From assembly GCF_013363975.1 (NCBI RefSeq), contig NZ_JABWGN010000013.1, positions 175,636 to 239,635 on the forward strand: a stretch of DNA of 64,000 nucleotides. The letters run 5' to 3'. Source of the DNA: Nonomuraea montanisoli. Lineage in GTDB: Bacteria > Actinomycetota > Actinomycetes > Streptosporangiales > Streptosporangiaceae. Below the pieces are notes generated by a model that had not been told where the DNA came from, ran no database searches, and saw only the letters and a list, made by a program, of their open reading frames with translations. Shown here in pieces: positions 18,701-26,776 of this stretch. The position numbers were made by a program, and so were the translations under genes. Position 1 is the first letter of the stretch; each line of letters begins with the position of its first letter.

Positions 18701-19010
18701 CCACCGCGGCGCCCAGCGGCGTGGCGGCAGGCTCTCCGGCCAGGTACGCCGTGCCCGCACTGACGAGCTCCGGGTCGGCGCACGCCGCCAGCGTGTCGAG
18801 GATCTGCTGCCGCCGTTCGTCCAGCTTCGCGGCGAGTTCTGCCGGGGCGCCCGCGTCCGGCCGCTTCACGGCGACCTTCGCCCCGCCGCGCCGCGGATGG
18901 AGAGCGCGCAGCCAGGCGGCCGGCATGGTCAGCAGGTCCTCGTCGCGGGATTTCTCCGCCACCGGCTCCTCGGCCGCGCCGACCTGGGCCGGTGTCCGCT
19001 CCGTGTTCAT
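15726..19010 (-). CDS. DUF4132 domain protein (first gene of MoxR-VWA operon)
   Basis: At 1094 residues this is the largest product in the window. The N-terminal two-thirds are rich in helical repeat-like segments (HEAT-like alternation of Leu/Ala helices, for example AMRMLAATPGKVADQLLRAHVLTHPDLV and neighbours). The C-terminal third contains the DUF4132 signature around LDYGRRQFVVGFDEQLKPYV, KRLRNLPKPGANDD and AMVNRRRWSGAEFGRLLV. The family's role is unknown. It is the promoter-proximal gene; its ATG at 19010 has GGAGG 5-6 bases upstream and its stop overlaps the MoxR start. A large scaffold or sensor function is likely but inferred only from size and repeats. Confidence 0.88.
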   Translation of the reverse strand: MNTERTPAQVGAAEEPVAEKSRDEDLLTMPAAWLRALHPRRGGAKVAVKRPDAGAPAELAAKLDERRQQILDTLAACADPELVSAGTAYLAGEPAATPLGAAVVAASIWDTQALLPLFADAWVVDHGLVFAAVAVTERAALDLHHNGDGWTIRRMTAGESPGHTYGWNRMDLAARVRAVLAAASDAEYAEVVAALARSRENGLHHQVAASYLAPTETGWVAADCAEVSRVNPRLAFDLVAAISTPEHAELIAGHGDGYFVMSSLALPATVVDGMGEAAAPVLAGWFGNFYDSASERRLLDMLAELPTDAAMQTLLDRIDHRLTQPALLRAAARFPRRAMRMLAATPGKVADQLLRAHVLTHPDLVAEVLETAGAAAAERIGKIAAAPPVAIAPLDALPEVLVSPPWTRPRTARKPVVVGGLVCADEPALVWAPGERDSWGSDPSGHDSWEAGRQDWRKIASRLVAGTGHYWHETVLFVSGPEELARPLLRKWHPDLWAASDWMPRVVARFELDALPLVLDSARRNPGAVAPSLLPFAAPEVAVLMAEWLARLKSVRATALAWLARHPRAAARALIPAALGKPGVARRQAEQALTVLAAGGNRDVVVEAAAGYGPVAEDAIAGLLSADPLDALPARMPVLPEWADVAILTPIELRGDAGALPAEAVRHVLTMLAISRPGEPYAGLALVKEVCDGPSLADFGWALFQRWQAAGYPSKESWMMDALGLLGDDETVRRLTPLIRTWPGEGGHARAVAGLDLLARIGSEVALMHLHGVAEKAKFSGLKKRARQKMDEVAAELGLTPQELADRLVPHFGLSADGSLTLDYGRRQFVVGFDEQLKPYVADAAGKRLRNLPKPGANDDPELAPVAYQRFAGLKKDVRAVAADNIRRLEQAMVNRRRWSGAEFGRLLVGHPLLWHIVRRLVWGIYDPEGRLIGTLRVAEDRSFADVEDDALTLPDEAVVGVAHPLELAEELAAWAEVFADYEILQPFPQLGRETYHPDEALLAEIGAAKIPTRAVLGLERRGWRRGAPQDAGWQGWIERDVPGGRTVSVGLDPGLAIGYPDFADEQTLVGIPVDGLDPITVSEILRDLVEIAR

Positions 19011-19237
19011 GCCGATACCTCCACGCTGTGATGAGGAGGGCTCGTCGTCTCGCCCTCATGATCGTCAGCGGCGAGTATGGCGGGTACGACCGACAAACTG
19101 CCCCTCACGCCAAGACATGGCAGATCACGGCAAAACGGCGCCCTGGTGTCGCGTGGCGGACAGGCTGTTCCCGCCGGTCGGCGTCCACGATGCGATCACT
19201 GACGATGAGCCCCCGGGCAGCTTGTAGGAGTTCGGCC

Positions 19238-19813
19238 ATGTCCCACACCCGCCGCCGGGTCCTGGCGACGGCGCTGGCCGCCGCGTTCGCGGCCACGACG
19301 ACCGTCATGCCCGCCCAAGCCGACACCTGCGCGGCCTCGGTCAACTGCAACACCACGGTGACCTTCACCGTCAGCGCCGGAGCGGGCCTGCAGATCACGG
19401 TCCCGAACGGGCCGCTCAGCATCGGCACCGGCAGCCCCGGCGCCGCCATCAGCGGCCAGCTCGGCTCGGTCACGGTCTCCGACCAGCGGGCGTCGGTCAC
19501 CGCCACGTGGGTGGCGCAGGTGTCGGCGACCGACTTCACCACCGGCGGCGGCACCGCCGCCGAGACCATCGCCAACTCCCGCATCAACTACTGGTCCGGC
19601 CCGGCCACCGCCACCACCGGCACCGGCACCTTCGTCCCCGGCCAGGCCAACGCCGCCTCCTCCGTGGTGCTCGACCAGACCCGCATCGCCTTCTCCAAGA
19701 CCACCGGCGCGGGCAACAACTCCGCCACCTGGAACCCGACGATCGTCGTCGACGTCCCCGCCCAGGCCGTGGCCGGCACCTACACCGGCGTCATCCGCCA
19801 CTCGGTCGCCTAG
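19238..19813 (+). CDS. Secreted WxL-like beta-sandwich surface protein
   Basis: The 191-residue product has a signal peptide (SHTRRRVLATALAAAFAATT, cleavage near MPAQA-D). The mature part is Thr/Ser/Gly-rich and strand-forming, ending in WNPTIVVDVPAQAVAGTYTG and IRHSVA. That ending resembles the closing strand motif of WxL-type or similar actinobacterial secreted proteins. Two cysteines near the mature N-terminus (TCAASVNC) may pair. There is no anchor, so it is probably released or bound to the wall non-covalently. TAGGAG at 19225-19230 supports the ATG at 19238 over in-frame starts further upstream. It stands alone between the MoxR operon and a convergent gene. Binding partner unknown. Confidence 0.7.
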   Translation: MSHTRRRVLATALAAAFAATTTVMPAQADTCAASVNCNTTVTFTVSAGAGLQITVPNGPLSIGTGSPGAAISGQLGSVTVSDQRASVTATWVAQVSATDFTTGGGTAAETIANSRINYWSGPATATTGTGTFVPGQANAASSVVLDQTRIAFSKTTGAGNNSATWNPTIVVDVPAQAVAGTYTGVIRHSVA

Positions 19814-19829
19814 GGCGTCCGCCCCGCGC

Positions 19830-20828
19830 TCACTCCCCCAGCCGGCTCAGCGCCCGCATGGCCTCGCGCTCGACGCGGGAAAGATCGCGCAGGACGGCGC
19901 CCGCCTGGTCGAGGCACTGCGCGTCGCCCGACTCGCCGGCCTTCGCGATCAGGGCCGCGACTTCCGTCCACAGGGCGGCCGCCTCGGCGTACAGCCGGTG
20001 GCCGGTGCGCAGGTGGCCGCTGTCGAGCAGTTCGGCGCACTCGGCGAGGAAGTCGCGGTAGAGGTTGCGGAACAGGGCGCCGCCGGTGCCGGCCTTCTCC
20101 ATCAGCAGGGCGGCCTGCGGGAGGTCCCGCCGCGGGTCGCCGGCCCGCTGGAGCCAGGTGCGCACCAGCTTGCCGGTCTTCTCGATGCCGCGGTGTCCCA
20201 GGTTGGCGATGGGCGGGTCGAGGAAGGCGTCGGCGCAGGCGGTGACGGCGGGGACGATCCGGTCCTGGAGGGCGGGCGGGTTGCCCGGAACGGTCAGGGT
20301 GAAGGAGCGGTGCCTGGCGGTCATCGGGCCGCGCGCGGCCCTGGCCTCGGCGAGGCTGGTCAGGCTCGTGGACACCGCTCCGCCCTGCTGGTCGGTGTCC
20401 ACCAGGTAGGCGTCGTGGTCGTCGTAGCCGTACATGGCGACGACATGGCCGCCGAAGCGCACCTTCGTCCCGAAGTAGTCGAGGTGGTAGCTGTCGAGCT
20501 GCAGTCCGACGGGCCGGCCGGCGTCGATGACGGCCGCCACGTTCTCCCACGCCCGGCGGGGCGAGCCGGTCTCCTGGACCACGAGCTCCAGCCCGAGCCT
20601 GGCGGCCAGGTTCTCGGTCAGCTCGAAGGGCTTGACCCGTCCCCCGAGGAACGGGAAGTCCATGTTCTTGGCGTCCCAGTAGACGAAGGACAGGCCGGAG
20701 CCGAGGCCGAAGAGCATGGGCTCCGACAGATCCATTCCCTGGTGCCGCAGCAGCACTCCCAGAGCTGACGTCTCGCAGTGCTGCGTGCCGCGGGCGTCGA
20801 CATCCTTCACCATCGTCATGCCCGTCAT
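19830..20828 (-). CDS. BtrH N-terminal domain protein (DUF4872-like C-terminus)
   Basis: The first part (ARGTQHCETSALGVLLRHQG, then LFGLGSGLSFVYW) is the BtrH N-terminal, C39-peptidase-like fold. It keeps the cysteine within QHCETSAL, a histidine in GGHVVAMYGYDDHDAYLVDTD and that aspartate. In BtrH this domain transfers an acyl group from a carrier protein to an aminoglycoside; other family members act on peptides. The C-terminal 150 residues are helical and match the DUF4872 type that usually follows it. The ATG at 20828 has GGGAGGG six bases upstream; a GTG at 20858 is less likely. No butirosin-like biosynthetic genes are nearby, so the substrate is unknown. Confidence 0.75.
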   Translation of the reverse strand: MTGMTMVKDVDARGTQHCETSALGVLLRHQGMDLSEPMLFGLGSGLSFVYWDAKNMDFPFLGGRVKPFELTENLAARLGLELVVQETGSPRRAWENVAAVIDAGRPVGLQLDSYHLDYFGTKVRFGGHVVAMYGYDDHDAYLVDTDQQGGAVSTSLTSLAEARAARGPMTARHRSFTLTVPGNPPALQDRIVPAVTACADAFLDPPIANLGHRGIEKTGKLVRTWLQRAGDPRRDLPQAALLMEKAGTGGALFRNLYRDFLAECAELLDSGHLRTGHRLYAEAAALWTEVAALIAKAGESGDAQCLDQAGAVLRDLSRVEREAMRALSRLGE

Positions 20829-20883
20829 GGTGGTCCCTCCCACGGGGGGAGAGTCCACCCGTGCCTCCGTCCGGCCGGCGACC

Positions 20884-23211
20884 CTAGTGCTTGGGCGGCT
20901 TGCGGTACGTGACCGGCTTGTCCCCCTTGCCGGGGAACGCCATGATCAGCAGCCGTTGGCCGTTCTCCTGCTGTCCCTTCCTCGTGAACTCGTCGTAGTG
21001 CACGCGGATCCGGTAGTGGCCCGCGCGCCCGCCGAGGGACAGGTCGGGAAGCTCGGTGCCGCTCAGCTCGTCCGTGAGCACGATGGCGCCGGTGGGGCTC
21101 TGGTAGCCGACCTCGGCGACGTGGTCCCAGCCCTTGGTCTCCACCGGCGGGCGGCGGGTGTAGGTCTCCACCGTGACGCAGAGGGGGAAGTCGGGGTCCG
21201 TCAGGATCATCAGGTGGCCGGGGCGGGCGGCCACCAGGCCGGCGTCCTGAGTCCGTTCCAACAGGTCGTCGTCGGCCGGGTCCTCGTCGTCCCCGGTCGG
21301 CTCGTACGTCTCCACGACCCCGTAGTCCGTGAACTGGGGGTCCTTCACGCGGGTCACCGTAACCGGCCGGATGAGCGGGTGGTGGCGCGGGCGCGAGTCG
21401 CACATGCGCCGCCCGTCGGCCTCCCACTCCCGTATCTCCCTGTCCTGCTCGACGGCCGCGGCCTTGACCGTGGCGGCGGCGCCGGGGCAGATCTCCGCGA
21501 GCGGGCGGGCCAGGGCGTCGCGCTTCAGCCCCTCCCTCGCCTGGAGGCGGGCGACCTCCTGAGGATCGTTGCGGGTGTAGACGCCGCACAGCCGGCGGGC
21601 GTGGGCGAGGATCACGGCGTCGGGCGTGGCGGCGGCGAACCTGATCAGGTCTCCCTGCCGGAAGGAGCAGACGAAACGCTGGTCCCGGGTGAGGTCGCGG
21701 CGCGCGGGCTCGCTCCTCCACTGCTCGGGCGGGCCGCAGTCCTCCGCCGCGGTGACCGGGCCGACGGCCTGGTCCGCCGCGGGGACGAAGCCGAGCGCGA
21801 CCAGCGTGGCGAGCCCTGCGAGCAGCACGTGGCGGCGGGCGCGCCGGACGCGCGCGGCCGGGTACAGGAGCAGCAGGAGCAGGGCGGAGGCGAGCAGGGC
21901 CGCGCCGTACCACGACGGTGAGATGCCGACGAAGACCTCGCCGCCCTTTCCCGGGGCGAACAGTTCGTCCGGGTACATCTGCGCGCCTTCGTAGAGGTCG
22001 CCGAAGTCCTCGGGCAGCGGCGTCGCCGTGAGCGCGCTGACGAACCCCACGGCCGCGGCGACGGTCAGCGCCGGCGTCGTGAACCGTACGGCGCCGCGGG
22101 TCCGGCGCAGCACGGCGAGCAGGACCAGCAGCGCGGGGCCGCCGACGCCGACGAAGACGTCCAGGGCCAGCCACGTCAGAGCGTCCCAGGAGCCCCCCTC
22201 CACCCGGACGAACTGCTCGATCACGCCCCGGGGGCCGATCCAGTGGTACCTGCCCCGCGCGAGGTTGACCGCGGCGGGGACCGCGGGGAGGACGACCGCC
22301 GCGGCCGCCGCCGGCCACCACCGGGCCCTCAGGCGCGCCGGCGCCCGCCCTCGGCCCGGTCCTGGGAGGGGGTTCGCCAGCTCGTGGGCGGTCCTGGCGT
22401 CCCACACCAGCCCGAAGACGCTCGCGGCGCCGAGGAGCGTGTAGACCATGAGGACGTCGGGGAACCCGTTGCCGCCGAAGGAGACGACTCCGCTGGGCAT
22501 GAGCACGAACATCACCTGCGCGACGACGCCGGTCCGGACGGTCGCCGCGCTCCAGCGGGGATCCCTGGCCTGGGCGACCAGGATCGACACGGACCACGCC
22601 AGCCAGACGTGGCCGTACCCGCCGGCGAGGGTGAAGACCTGCTCGGCGGAGTACAGGCCGAAGGCGTCCGTGATCTCCGTGCCGATGCCGCTCACGCAGG
22701 CGACGGTCCCGGCGACGAGGGAGAACAGCCGCAGCCCGCGGGAGGCGGTGTCGCGGAGCACCAGGAAGAACAGCCCGACGACGGCCAGACGCACGAGCCC
22801 GGAGGCGACCCCCGTCACCGACCAGAGCCAGTGACCACCCGTCGCGGCGATGAGCGGGATGGTGATCAGGCTGTAGCCGACCCCGAGGTACAGGGCGAGC
22901 CGCAGCAGACCGACCGCCCTGCCCCGGTCGGTCAGCTCCCCGCGGACGCGCCCGCGCAGCACCTGCCACAGGGCCCACGACTGGAGCGCCCCGACGAGGA
23001 CCAGGACGAGCGCCAGCCGCCAGGAGACGGTGAGCGTGTCCTCGCCGGGGCCGAAGAACCAGGGACTGCCGGACTCGCGGGTGACGGCCGTCCAGAGGAG
23101 GTCGCCCTGGTCGGTGGTCAGCGCGAGAACGCCGAGCACGACGACGGCGGCCAGGTGGCCGAGCGCGATCAGGGCGGCGATCCTGCCGAAACGGTGACGA
23201 CGCATGGCCAT
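20884..23211 (-). CDS. Large multi-spanning membrane protein with extracytoplasmic C-terminal domain
   Basis: I do not recognise the family. The first roughly 470 of 775 residues contain about ten hydrophobic helices, beginning with LIALGHLAAVVVLGVLALT and ending near LLASALLLLLLYPAARV and HVLLAGLATLVALGF. The last roughly 290 residues are soluble and contain paired cysteines (AEDCGPPEQW, RFVCSFRQGD, RRLCGVYTRN, AEICPGAA, RRMCDSRP), so they probably face outside. The ATG at 23211 is preceded by GAGAG; another ATG lies two codons later. It is transcribed toward the BtrH gene, 55 bases apart, which hints at a two-gene unit. Function unknown. Confidence 0.7.
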   Translation of the reverse strand: MAMRRHRFGRIAALIALGHLAAVVVLGVLALTTDQGDLLWTAVTRESGSPWFFGPGEDTLTVSWRLALVLVLVGALQSWALWQVLRGRVRGELTDRGRAVGLLRLALYLGVGYSLITIPLIAATGGHWLWSVTGVASGLVRLAVVGLFFLVLRDTASRGLRLFSLVAGTVACVSGIGTEITDAFGLYSAEQVFTLAGGYGHVWLAWSVSILVAQARDPRWSAATVRTGVVAQVMFVLMPSGVVSFGGNGFPDVLMVYTLLGAASVFGLVWDARTAHELANPLPGPGRGRAPARLRARWWPAAAAAVVLPAVPAAVNLARGRYHWIGPRGVIEQFVRVEGGSWDALTWLALDVFVGVGGPALLVLLAVLRRTRGAVRFTTPALTVAAAVGFVSALTATPLPEDFGDLYEGAQMYPDELFAPGKGGEVFVGISPSWYGAALLASALLLLLLYPAARVRRARRHVLLAGLATLVALGFVPAADQAVGPVTAAEDCGPPEQWRSEPARRDLTRDQRFVCSFRQGDLIRFAAATPDAVILAHARRLCGVYTRNDPQEVARLQAREGLKRDALARPLAEICPGAAATVKAAAVEQDREIREWEADGRRMCDSRPRHHPLIRPVTVTRVKDPQFTDYGVVETYEPTGDDEDPADDDLLERTQDAGLVAARPGHLMILTDPDFPLCVTVETYTRRPPVETKGWDHVAEVGYQSPTGAIVLTDELSGTELPDLSLGGRAGHYRIRVHYDEFTRKGQQENGQRLLIMAFPGKGDKPVTYRKPPKH

Positions 23212-23281
23212 CTCTCGGGGAGGGGGGAGGCGGAGCTGTCGAAGCGCCCCACCCTAGCCAGCCGGCAGGAAGTCGATCAAG

Positions 23282-24811
23282 TCAGCCGGGGCTGAACCAG
23301 CGGGTGAGGGCCGCCTTCAGGCCGTCGGGGTCGTCACCCGCCCAGGCGACGTAGCCGTCGGGCCGGACGAGCAGCGCGGGCGCCGGGGCGTCCTCGGCCG
23401 TCGCGGTCACGCGGCGTACCCGGTCGGTCCAGGGCTCCGCGACGACGGCGAGCTCGTTCCCGCCGGTGAGGTCGAGGAGCAGGGGGCGGGCGTCGCGCAG
23501 GAGCTCGGCGAGGCGCGGCGTGCCTCCGTCGGCGGTGGTCAGGTCGAGGGGCGGCACGAACCAGCCGGTGGGGGCGGCGGGGTGCTCCTCGCCCATGTCA
23601 TGGCGGACATCGGCGCCCGCCAGCAGGGCCGCGACCATGCGGACGTTCTCGGGGCGGCCGAGGAGTTCCGAGAACAGCAGGCGCAGTGCGGTGACATCGC
23701 TTCCGGGCGCCATCAGGGCGCTCGCGGCCCGGGTGTGCATGAGCACGCGCTCGCCGCTCTCGCGGCGCTCGCTCTCATAGCTGTCCAGCAGACCTTCCGG
23801 GGCCCGGCCTCGCAGGGTGGCGGCGAGTTTCCAGGCGAGGTTGGCCGCGTCCTGCAGCGCCAGGTTCAGGGTCGGCCCGTGGCTCACGTGCGCGGCGTCG
23901 CCGGCGATGAAGACCCGGCCGTCGCGGTAGCGGTCGGCGAGCCGGGAGTTGCGGCCGCACAGGCGGCGCAGCAGCGTGGGCGCCCCCTCGGGCGGCGCGG
24001 TCAGGGGCAGGCGCACCCCGAGGACCCGTTCGACGCTGTCCTCCATCTCGGCCATCGTCATCGGCGCGCCCGGCCCCGGGAAGTCGCCCGCGGGGTGGTC
24101 CTCCCGTTCGGCCGTGTTGACCAGCGGCCGCCGCGGGTCGTGCGCGAGGAGGGTGAAGACGCCCCTGTCGGTGCGGTGGAAGTGCGCCGGGATCTCGCCG
24201 AGGCCGTCGATCACGACCCGTCCTCCCGGCACGAGGCGGAAGCGGTCGCTCGGCCCGATCAAGGCCGTGCGGTCGACGACGCCGTCGTCGCTGACGCCGG
24301 AGAAGGCGATTCCCGCCTGCTTGCGGACCAGGCTGCGGGCGCCGTCGCAGCCGACGAGGTAGCGGGTCGTCACCGTCGTCCCGGTTCCGTCCGGTGCGCG
24401 TACCACCACGTCCACCCGGTCGTCGGTCTGGCTGAAGGACAGCACGTCCCAGCCTCGCCGGACATCCGCGCCGAGTTCCGCCGCCCGCTCGTGGAGCACC
24501 CGTTCGAGATCGCGCTGGTTGACCGGCAGGAGGTACATCGGGTTGTCCTCGCCCAGCACGTGCAGCGGCAGTGGCAGCCCGCCGAAGAAGAACCCGGGCG
24601 CGGGCGCCGGCGCCCCTCGGCCGCCGCAGCGTTCGACGAGGCCGCGGTGGTCCAGCAGCCGCACGACCTGGCCGGCGAGTCCGTGCGCCTTGTCCGCCGG
24701 GTCGGGGTCCGGTCGTCGTTCCAGCAGCAGGGGGCGGACGCCCGCCAGGCGGAGCTCGCAGGCCAGGAACAGGCCGGTGGGTCCACCGCCGACGATGACG
24801 ACGTCGAACAT
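23282..24811 (-). CDS. FAD-dependent aromatic-ring monooxygenase (RdmE/Rox-like)
   Basis: The 509-residue enzyme has the class A flavoprotein hydroxylase layout. It begins with the N-terminal FAD motif DVVIVGGGPTGLFLACEL, has the middle motif VGCDGARSLVRKQAG and the late GDAAHVSHGPTLNLALQDAANLAWKL block, and ends in a thioredoxin-like C-terminal domain (PLLLDLTGGNELAVVAEPW). Such enzymes hydroxylate polyketides, phenols or rifamycins using NAD(P)H and oxygen. AAGGGGG stands before the ATG at 24811. It is divergent from a TetR gene with a 73-base gap, the classic arrangement for a drug- or phenol-inducible oxygenase. The substrate cannot be read. Confidence 0.88.
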   Translation of the reverse strand: MFDVVIVGGGPTGLFLACELRLAGVRPLLLERRPDPDPADKAHGLAGQVVRLLDHRGLVERCGGRGAPAPAPGFFFGGLPLPLHVLGEDNPMYLLPVNQRDLERVLHERAAELGADVRRGWDVLSFSQTDDRVDVVVRAPDGTGTTVTTRYLVGCDGARSLVRKQAGIAFSGVSDDGVVDRTALIGPSDRFRLVPGGRVVIDGLGEIPAHFHRTDRGVFTLLAHDPRRPLVNTAEREDHPAGDFPGPGAPMTMAEMEDSVERVLGVRLPLTAPPEGAPTLLRRLCGRNSRLADRYRDGRVFIAGDAAHVSHGPTLNLALQDAANLAWKLAATLRGRAPEGLLDSYESERRESGERVLMHTRAASALMAPGSDVTALRLLFSELLGRPENVRMVAALLAGADVRHDMGEEHPAAPTGWFVPPLDLTTADGGTPRLAELLRDARPLLLDLTGGNELAVVAEPWTDRVRRVTATAEDAPAPALLVRPDGYVAWAGDDPDGLKAALTRWFSPG

Positions 24812-24834
24812 CTCGGACGCCCCCTTAAGGTACA

Positions 24835-24892
24835 CAGCCGCATCTAATGGCTGCCACCGTAGGTCACCGCGATAAGATACGCAAGTGAATCT
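24835..24892. promoter_or_regulatory. Divergent promoter/operator between monooxygenase and TetR genes
   Basis: Two dyads lie here. CAGCC and GGCTG (24835-24839 and 24849-24853) flank GCATCTAAT. A looser dyad AGATAC-N6-GAATCT spans 24875-24892 and overlaps the GTG of the TetR gene. TAAGAT at 24873-24878 fits a -10 box placed so that transcription would begin at or within a base or two of the GTG at 24885, so the TetR mRNA is probably leaderless. TetR-type repression of both genes is inferred. Confidence 0.45.
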
Positions 24893-25472
24893 AAAGCGCG
24901 GCGCATCCCGTCGGCGCGGCCCCGGCCTGGAGGACGCGATCCTCGACGCCGCATGGGACGTGCTGATCGAGCACGGCTACCACGGCTTCACCTACGAAGC
25001 GGTCGCCGCCCGCGCGGGCACGAGCCGCCCGGTGCTCTACCGCCGCTGGCCGCGGCGCGACGACCTGCTGCTGGCCACCCTCACCAGGTTCTGGCGGCCG
25101 ATCACGGTGCCCGACACCGGCAGCCTCCGCGACGACGCGATCGGCTTCCTGCGCAACGCCAACGCCGACCGCGCCCCCACGATCACGTTGCTGACCGTGC
25201 AGCTGGCGGACTACTTCCGCGGCGCCGGCACCAGCTTCGGCGAGCTGCGCGACACTCTCCTCCCGCCGGGGCGGGCGAGCGCGTTCGAGACGATCGTCGC
25301 CCACGCGGTCGAGCGCGGCGAGCTGCCCGACGTGCCCCGCTCGTCCCGCGTGGTGAACCTGCCGTTCGACCTGGTGCGCCACGACATGCTCACGACGATG
25401 CGCGCGGTGCCGGACGAGTCGATCGTCGAGATCGTGGACGAGGTGTGGCTCCCGCTGCTGGGGGTGACCTGA
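24885..25472 (+). CDS. TetR/AcrR family transcriptional regulator
   Basis: The 195-residue protein has a normal TetR N-terminal helix-turn-helix (AILDAAWDVLIEHGYHGFTYEAVAARAGTSRPVLYRRWPRRDDLL, residues about 18-60) and a helical ligand-binding C-terminus. It begins with GTG, without a Shine-Dalgarno sequence, directly after a -10-like TAAGAT. It is divergent from the flavin monooxygenase gene and probably represses that gene, releasing when it binds the aromatic substrate. It is followed at 25569 by an SDR gene read in the same direction. Confidence 0.93.
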   Translation: MNLKRGASRRRGPGLEDAILDAAWDVLIEHGYHGFTYEAVAARAGTSRPVLYRRWPRRDDLLLATLTRFWRPITVPDTGSLRDDAIGFLRNANADRAPTITLLTVQLADYFRGAGTSFGELRDTLLPPGRASAFETIVAHAVERGELPDVPRSSRVVNLPFDLVRHDMLTTMRAVPDESIVEIVDEVWLPLLGVT

Positions 25473-25568
25473 CACAGGGCCGGGCCGGAGCCGGGATGTC
25501 ACAGGCGGGCGGGCTGTCTCGTCTCGGGTGGCAGACATGTGCGTCGGGAAAGGGAAGGGAACGACACC

Positions 25569-26405
25569 ATGAGCAAGGTCTGGTTCGTCACCGGTTCGTC
25601 GCGCGGCCTGGGCCGCGGCTTCGCCGAGGCCGCGCTGTCCCGCGGCGACAAGGTGGCCGCGACCGCCCGCGACACCGCGAGCCTGGACGACCTGGTCGCC
25701 GTCCACGGCGACGCGGTCCTCGCGCTGGAGCTGGACGTGACCGACAAGGCGGCGGTCTTCGCCGGCGTGCGGCGGGCCGGGGAGCACTTCGGCCGGCTCG
25801 ACGTCATCGTGAACAACGCGGGCTACGGCCTGTTCGGCGCGGTCGAGGAACTGACCGAGCGGGACCTGCGCGACCAGCTGGAGACCAACCTGTTCGGCCC
25901 GTTGTGGGTCGTCCAGGCCGCGCTCCCCCACCTGCGCGAGCAGGGCGGAGGGCACATCATCCAGATCTCCTCGGTCGGCGGCGTCACCGCGATGCCGCTC
26001 GGCGGCGGATACCACGCCTCCAAGTGGGCCCTCGAAGGGCTGAGCGAATCACTCGCCCAGGAGGTCGCCGGCTTCGGCATCCGGGTGACCCTGGTCGAGC
26101 CCGGCTCGTACGCCACGGGCGTGAACGCCGCGGTGGTCCGGGCCGAGCCCGACCCGCTCTACGAGGGTCTGCGCCAGAACTTCGCCGCGTTCGCCGGGAC
26201 GCTCGACGCCGGGGACCCGGCCGCCGCGGGCCGGGCGCTCCTGGAGATCGCCGACTCCGCCGACCCGCCCCTGCGGGTGTTCTTCGGCACCCAGGGCCAC
26301 GACATCGTGGAGCAGGTCTACGCCGACCGGCTCAGGACCTGGGCCGAGTGGCGGGCCCTGTCGGTGGAGGCGCACGGACACAGCTCCGCGACCTCGGGGG
26401 CCTGA
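25569..26405 (+). CDS. SDR family oxidoreductase
   Basis: This is a 278-residue classical short-chain dehydrogenase/reductase. It has the NAD(P)-binding TGSSRGLGRG near the start, NNAGYG after strand 4, catalytic serine in ISSVGG and the YHASK catalytic Tyr-Lys pair, followed by EPGSYAT. Closest in pattern to the large group of NADP-dependent SDRs with a C-terminal FFGTQGHD segment. The ATG at 25569 has AAGGGAAGGG upstream. It lies 96 bases after the TetR gene in the same direction and might belong to the same response. The substrate is unknown. Confidence 0.93.
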   Translation: MSKVWFVTGSSRGLGRGFAEAALSRGDKVAATARDTASLDDLVAVHGDAVLALELDVTDKAAVFAGVRRAGEHFGRLDVIVNNAGYGLFGAVEELTERDLRDQLETNLFGPLWVVQAALPHLREQGGGHIIQISSVGGVTAMPLGGGYHASKWALEGLSESLAQEVAGFGIRVTLVEPGSYATGVNAAVVRAEPDPLYEGLRQNFAAFAGTLDAGDPAAAGRALLEIADSADPPLRVFFGTQGHDIVEQVYADRLRTWAEWRALSVEAHGHSSATSGA

Positions 26406-26438
26406 TCCGGCGCGGCTACCCGAGGTCGGCGAGGTCTC

Positions 26439-26741
26439 ATGATCGGCCGCGAGCCGCCGCAGGGAACGGGTCCCGTCACTCAGGGAGCGACCGACCCCCT
26501 GGAAGGACGCGTCCACCGTCAGATGCGCCGGGTACGTCACCGTGACGGAGCGGCGTTCGCGAGCACCGTCGCCTTCGCCGCCGGCACCCGCGTGGCGCTG
26601 GCCGACCTCGGCATGGGCGGCGATCACTACGACGTCATCGTGCCGTACGCCTACGGGGCGCTGACGCTGCTGCCCTGCCTCGCCGGGCTCGCCGCCGTGG
26701 TCTCCGTCTGGCGGCGCGGCCGGCCGGCGGCGCGCCGGTAG
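26439..26741 (+). CDS. Small hypothetical membrane protein
   Basis: The 100-residue product has a polar, basic N-terminal 40 residues, then a weak hydrophobic stretch (FASTVAFAAGTRVALADLG) and a clear C-terminal helix (YGALTLLPCLAGLAAVVSVW) with a positive tail. GAGG stands four bases before the ATG. It sits 33 bases after the SDR gene. I see no family. The plausible ribosome site and membrane helix favour a real gene, but codon statistics alone would not exclude a chance frame. Confidence 0.45.
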   Translation: MIGREPPQGTGPVTQGATDPLEGRVHRQMRRVRHRDGAAFASTVAFAAGTRVALADLGMGGDHYDVIVPYAYGALTLLPCLAGLAAVVSVWRRGRPAARR

Positions 26742-26776
26742 CCGTCCGGAACCCGCGTCGGGACGAGCCGGGCCGG

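Noticed and set aside
19011..19237. A small gene or riboswitch before the secreted WxL-like protein
   Set aside because: The extended frame lacks sense before the signal peptide, and I see no known riboswitch core.
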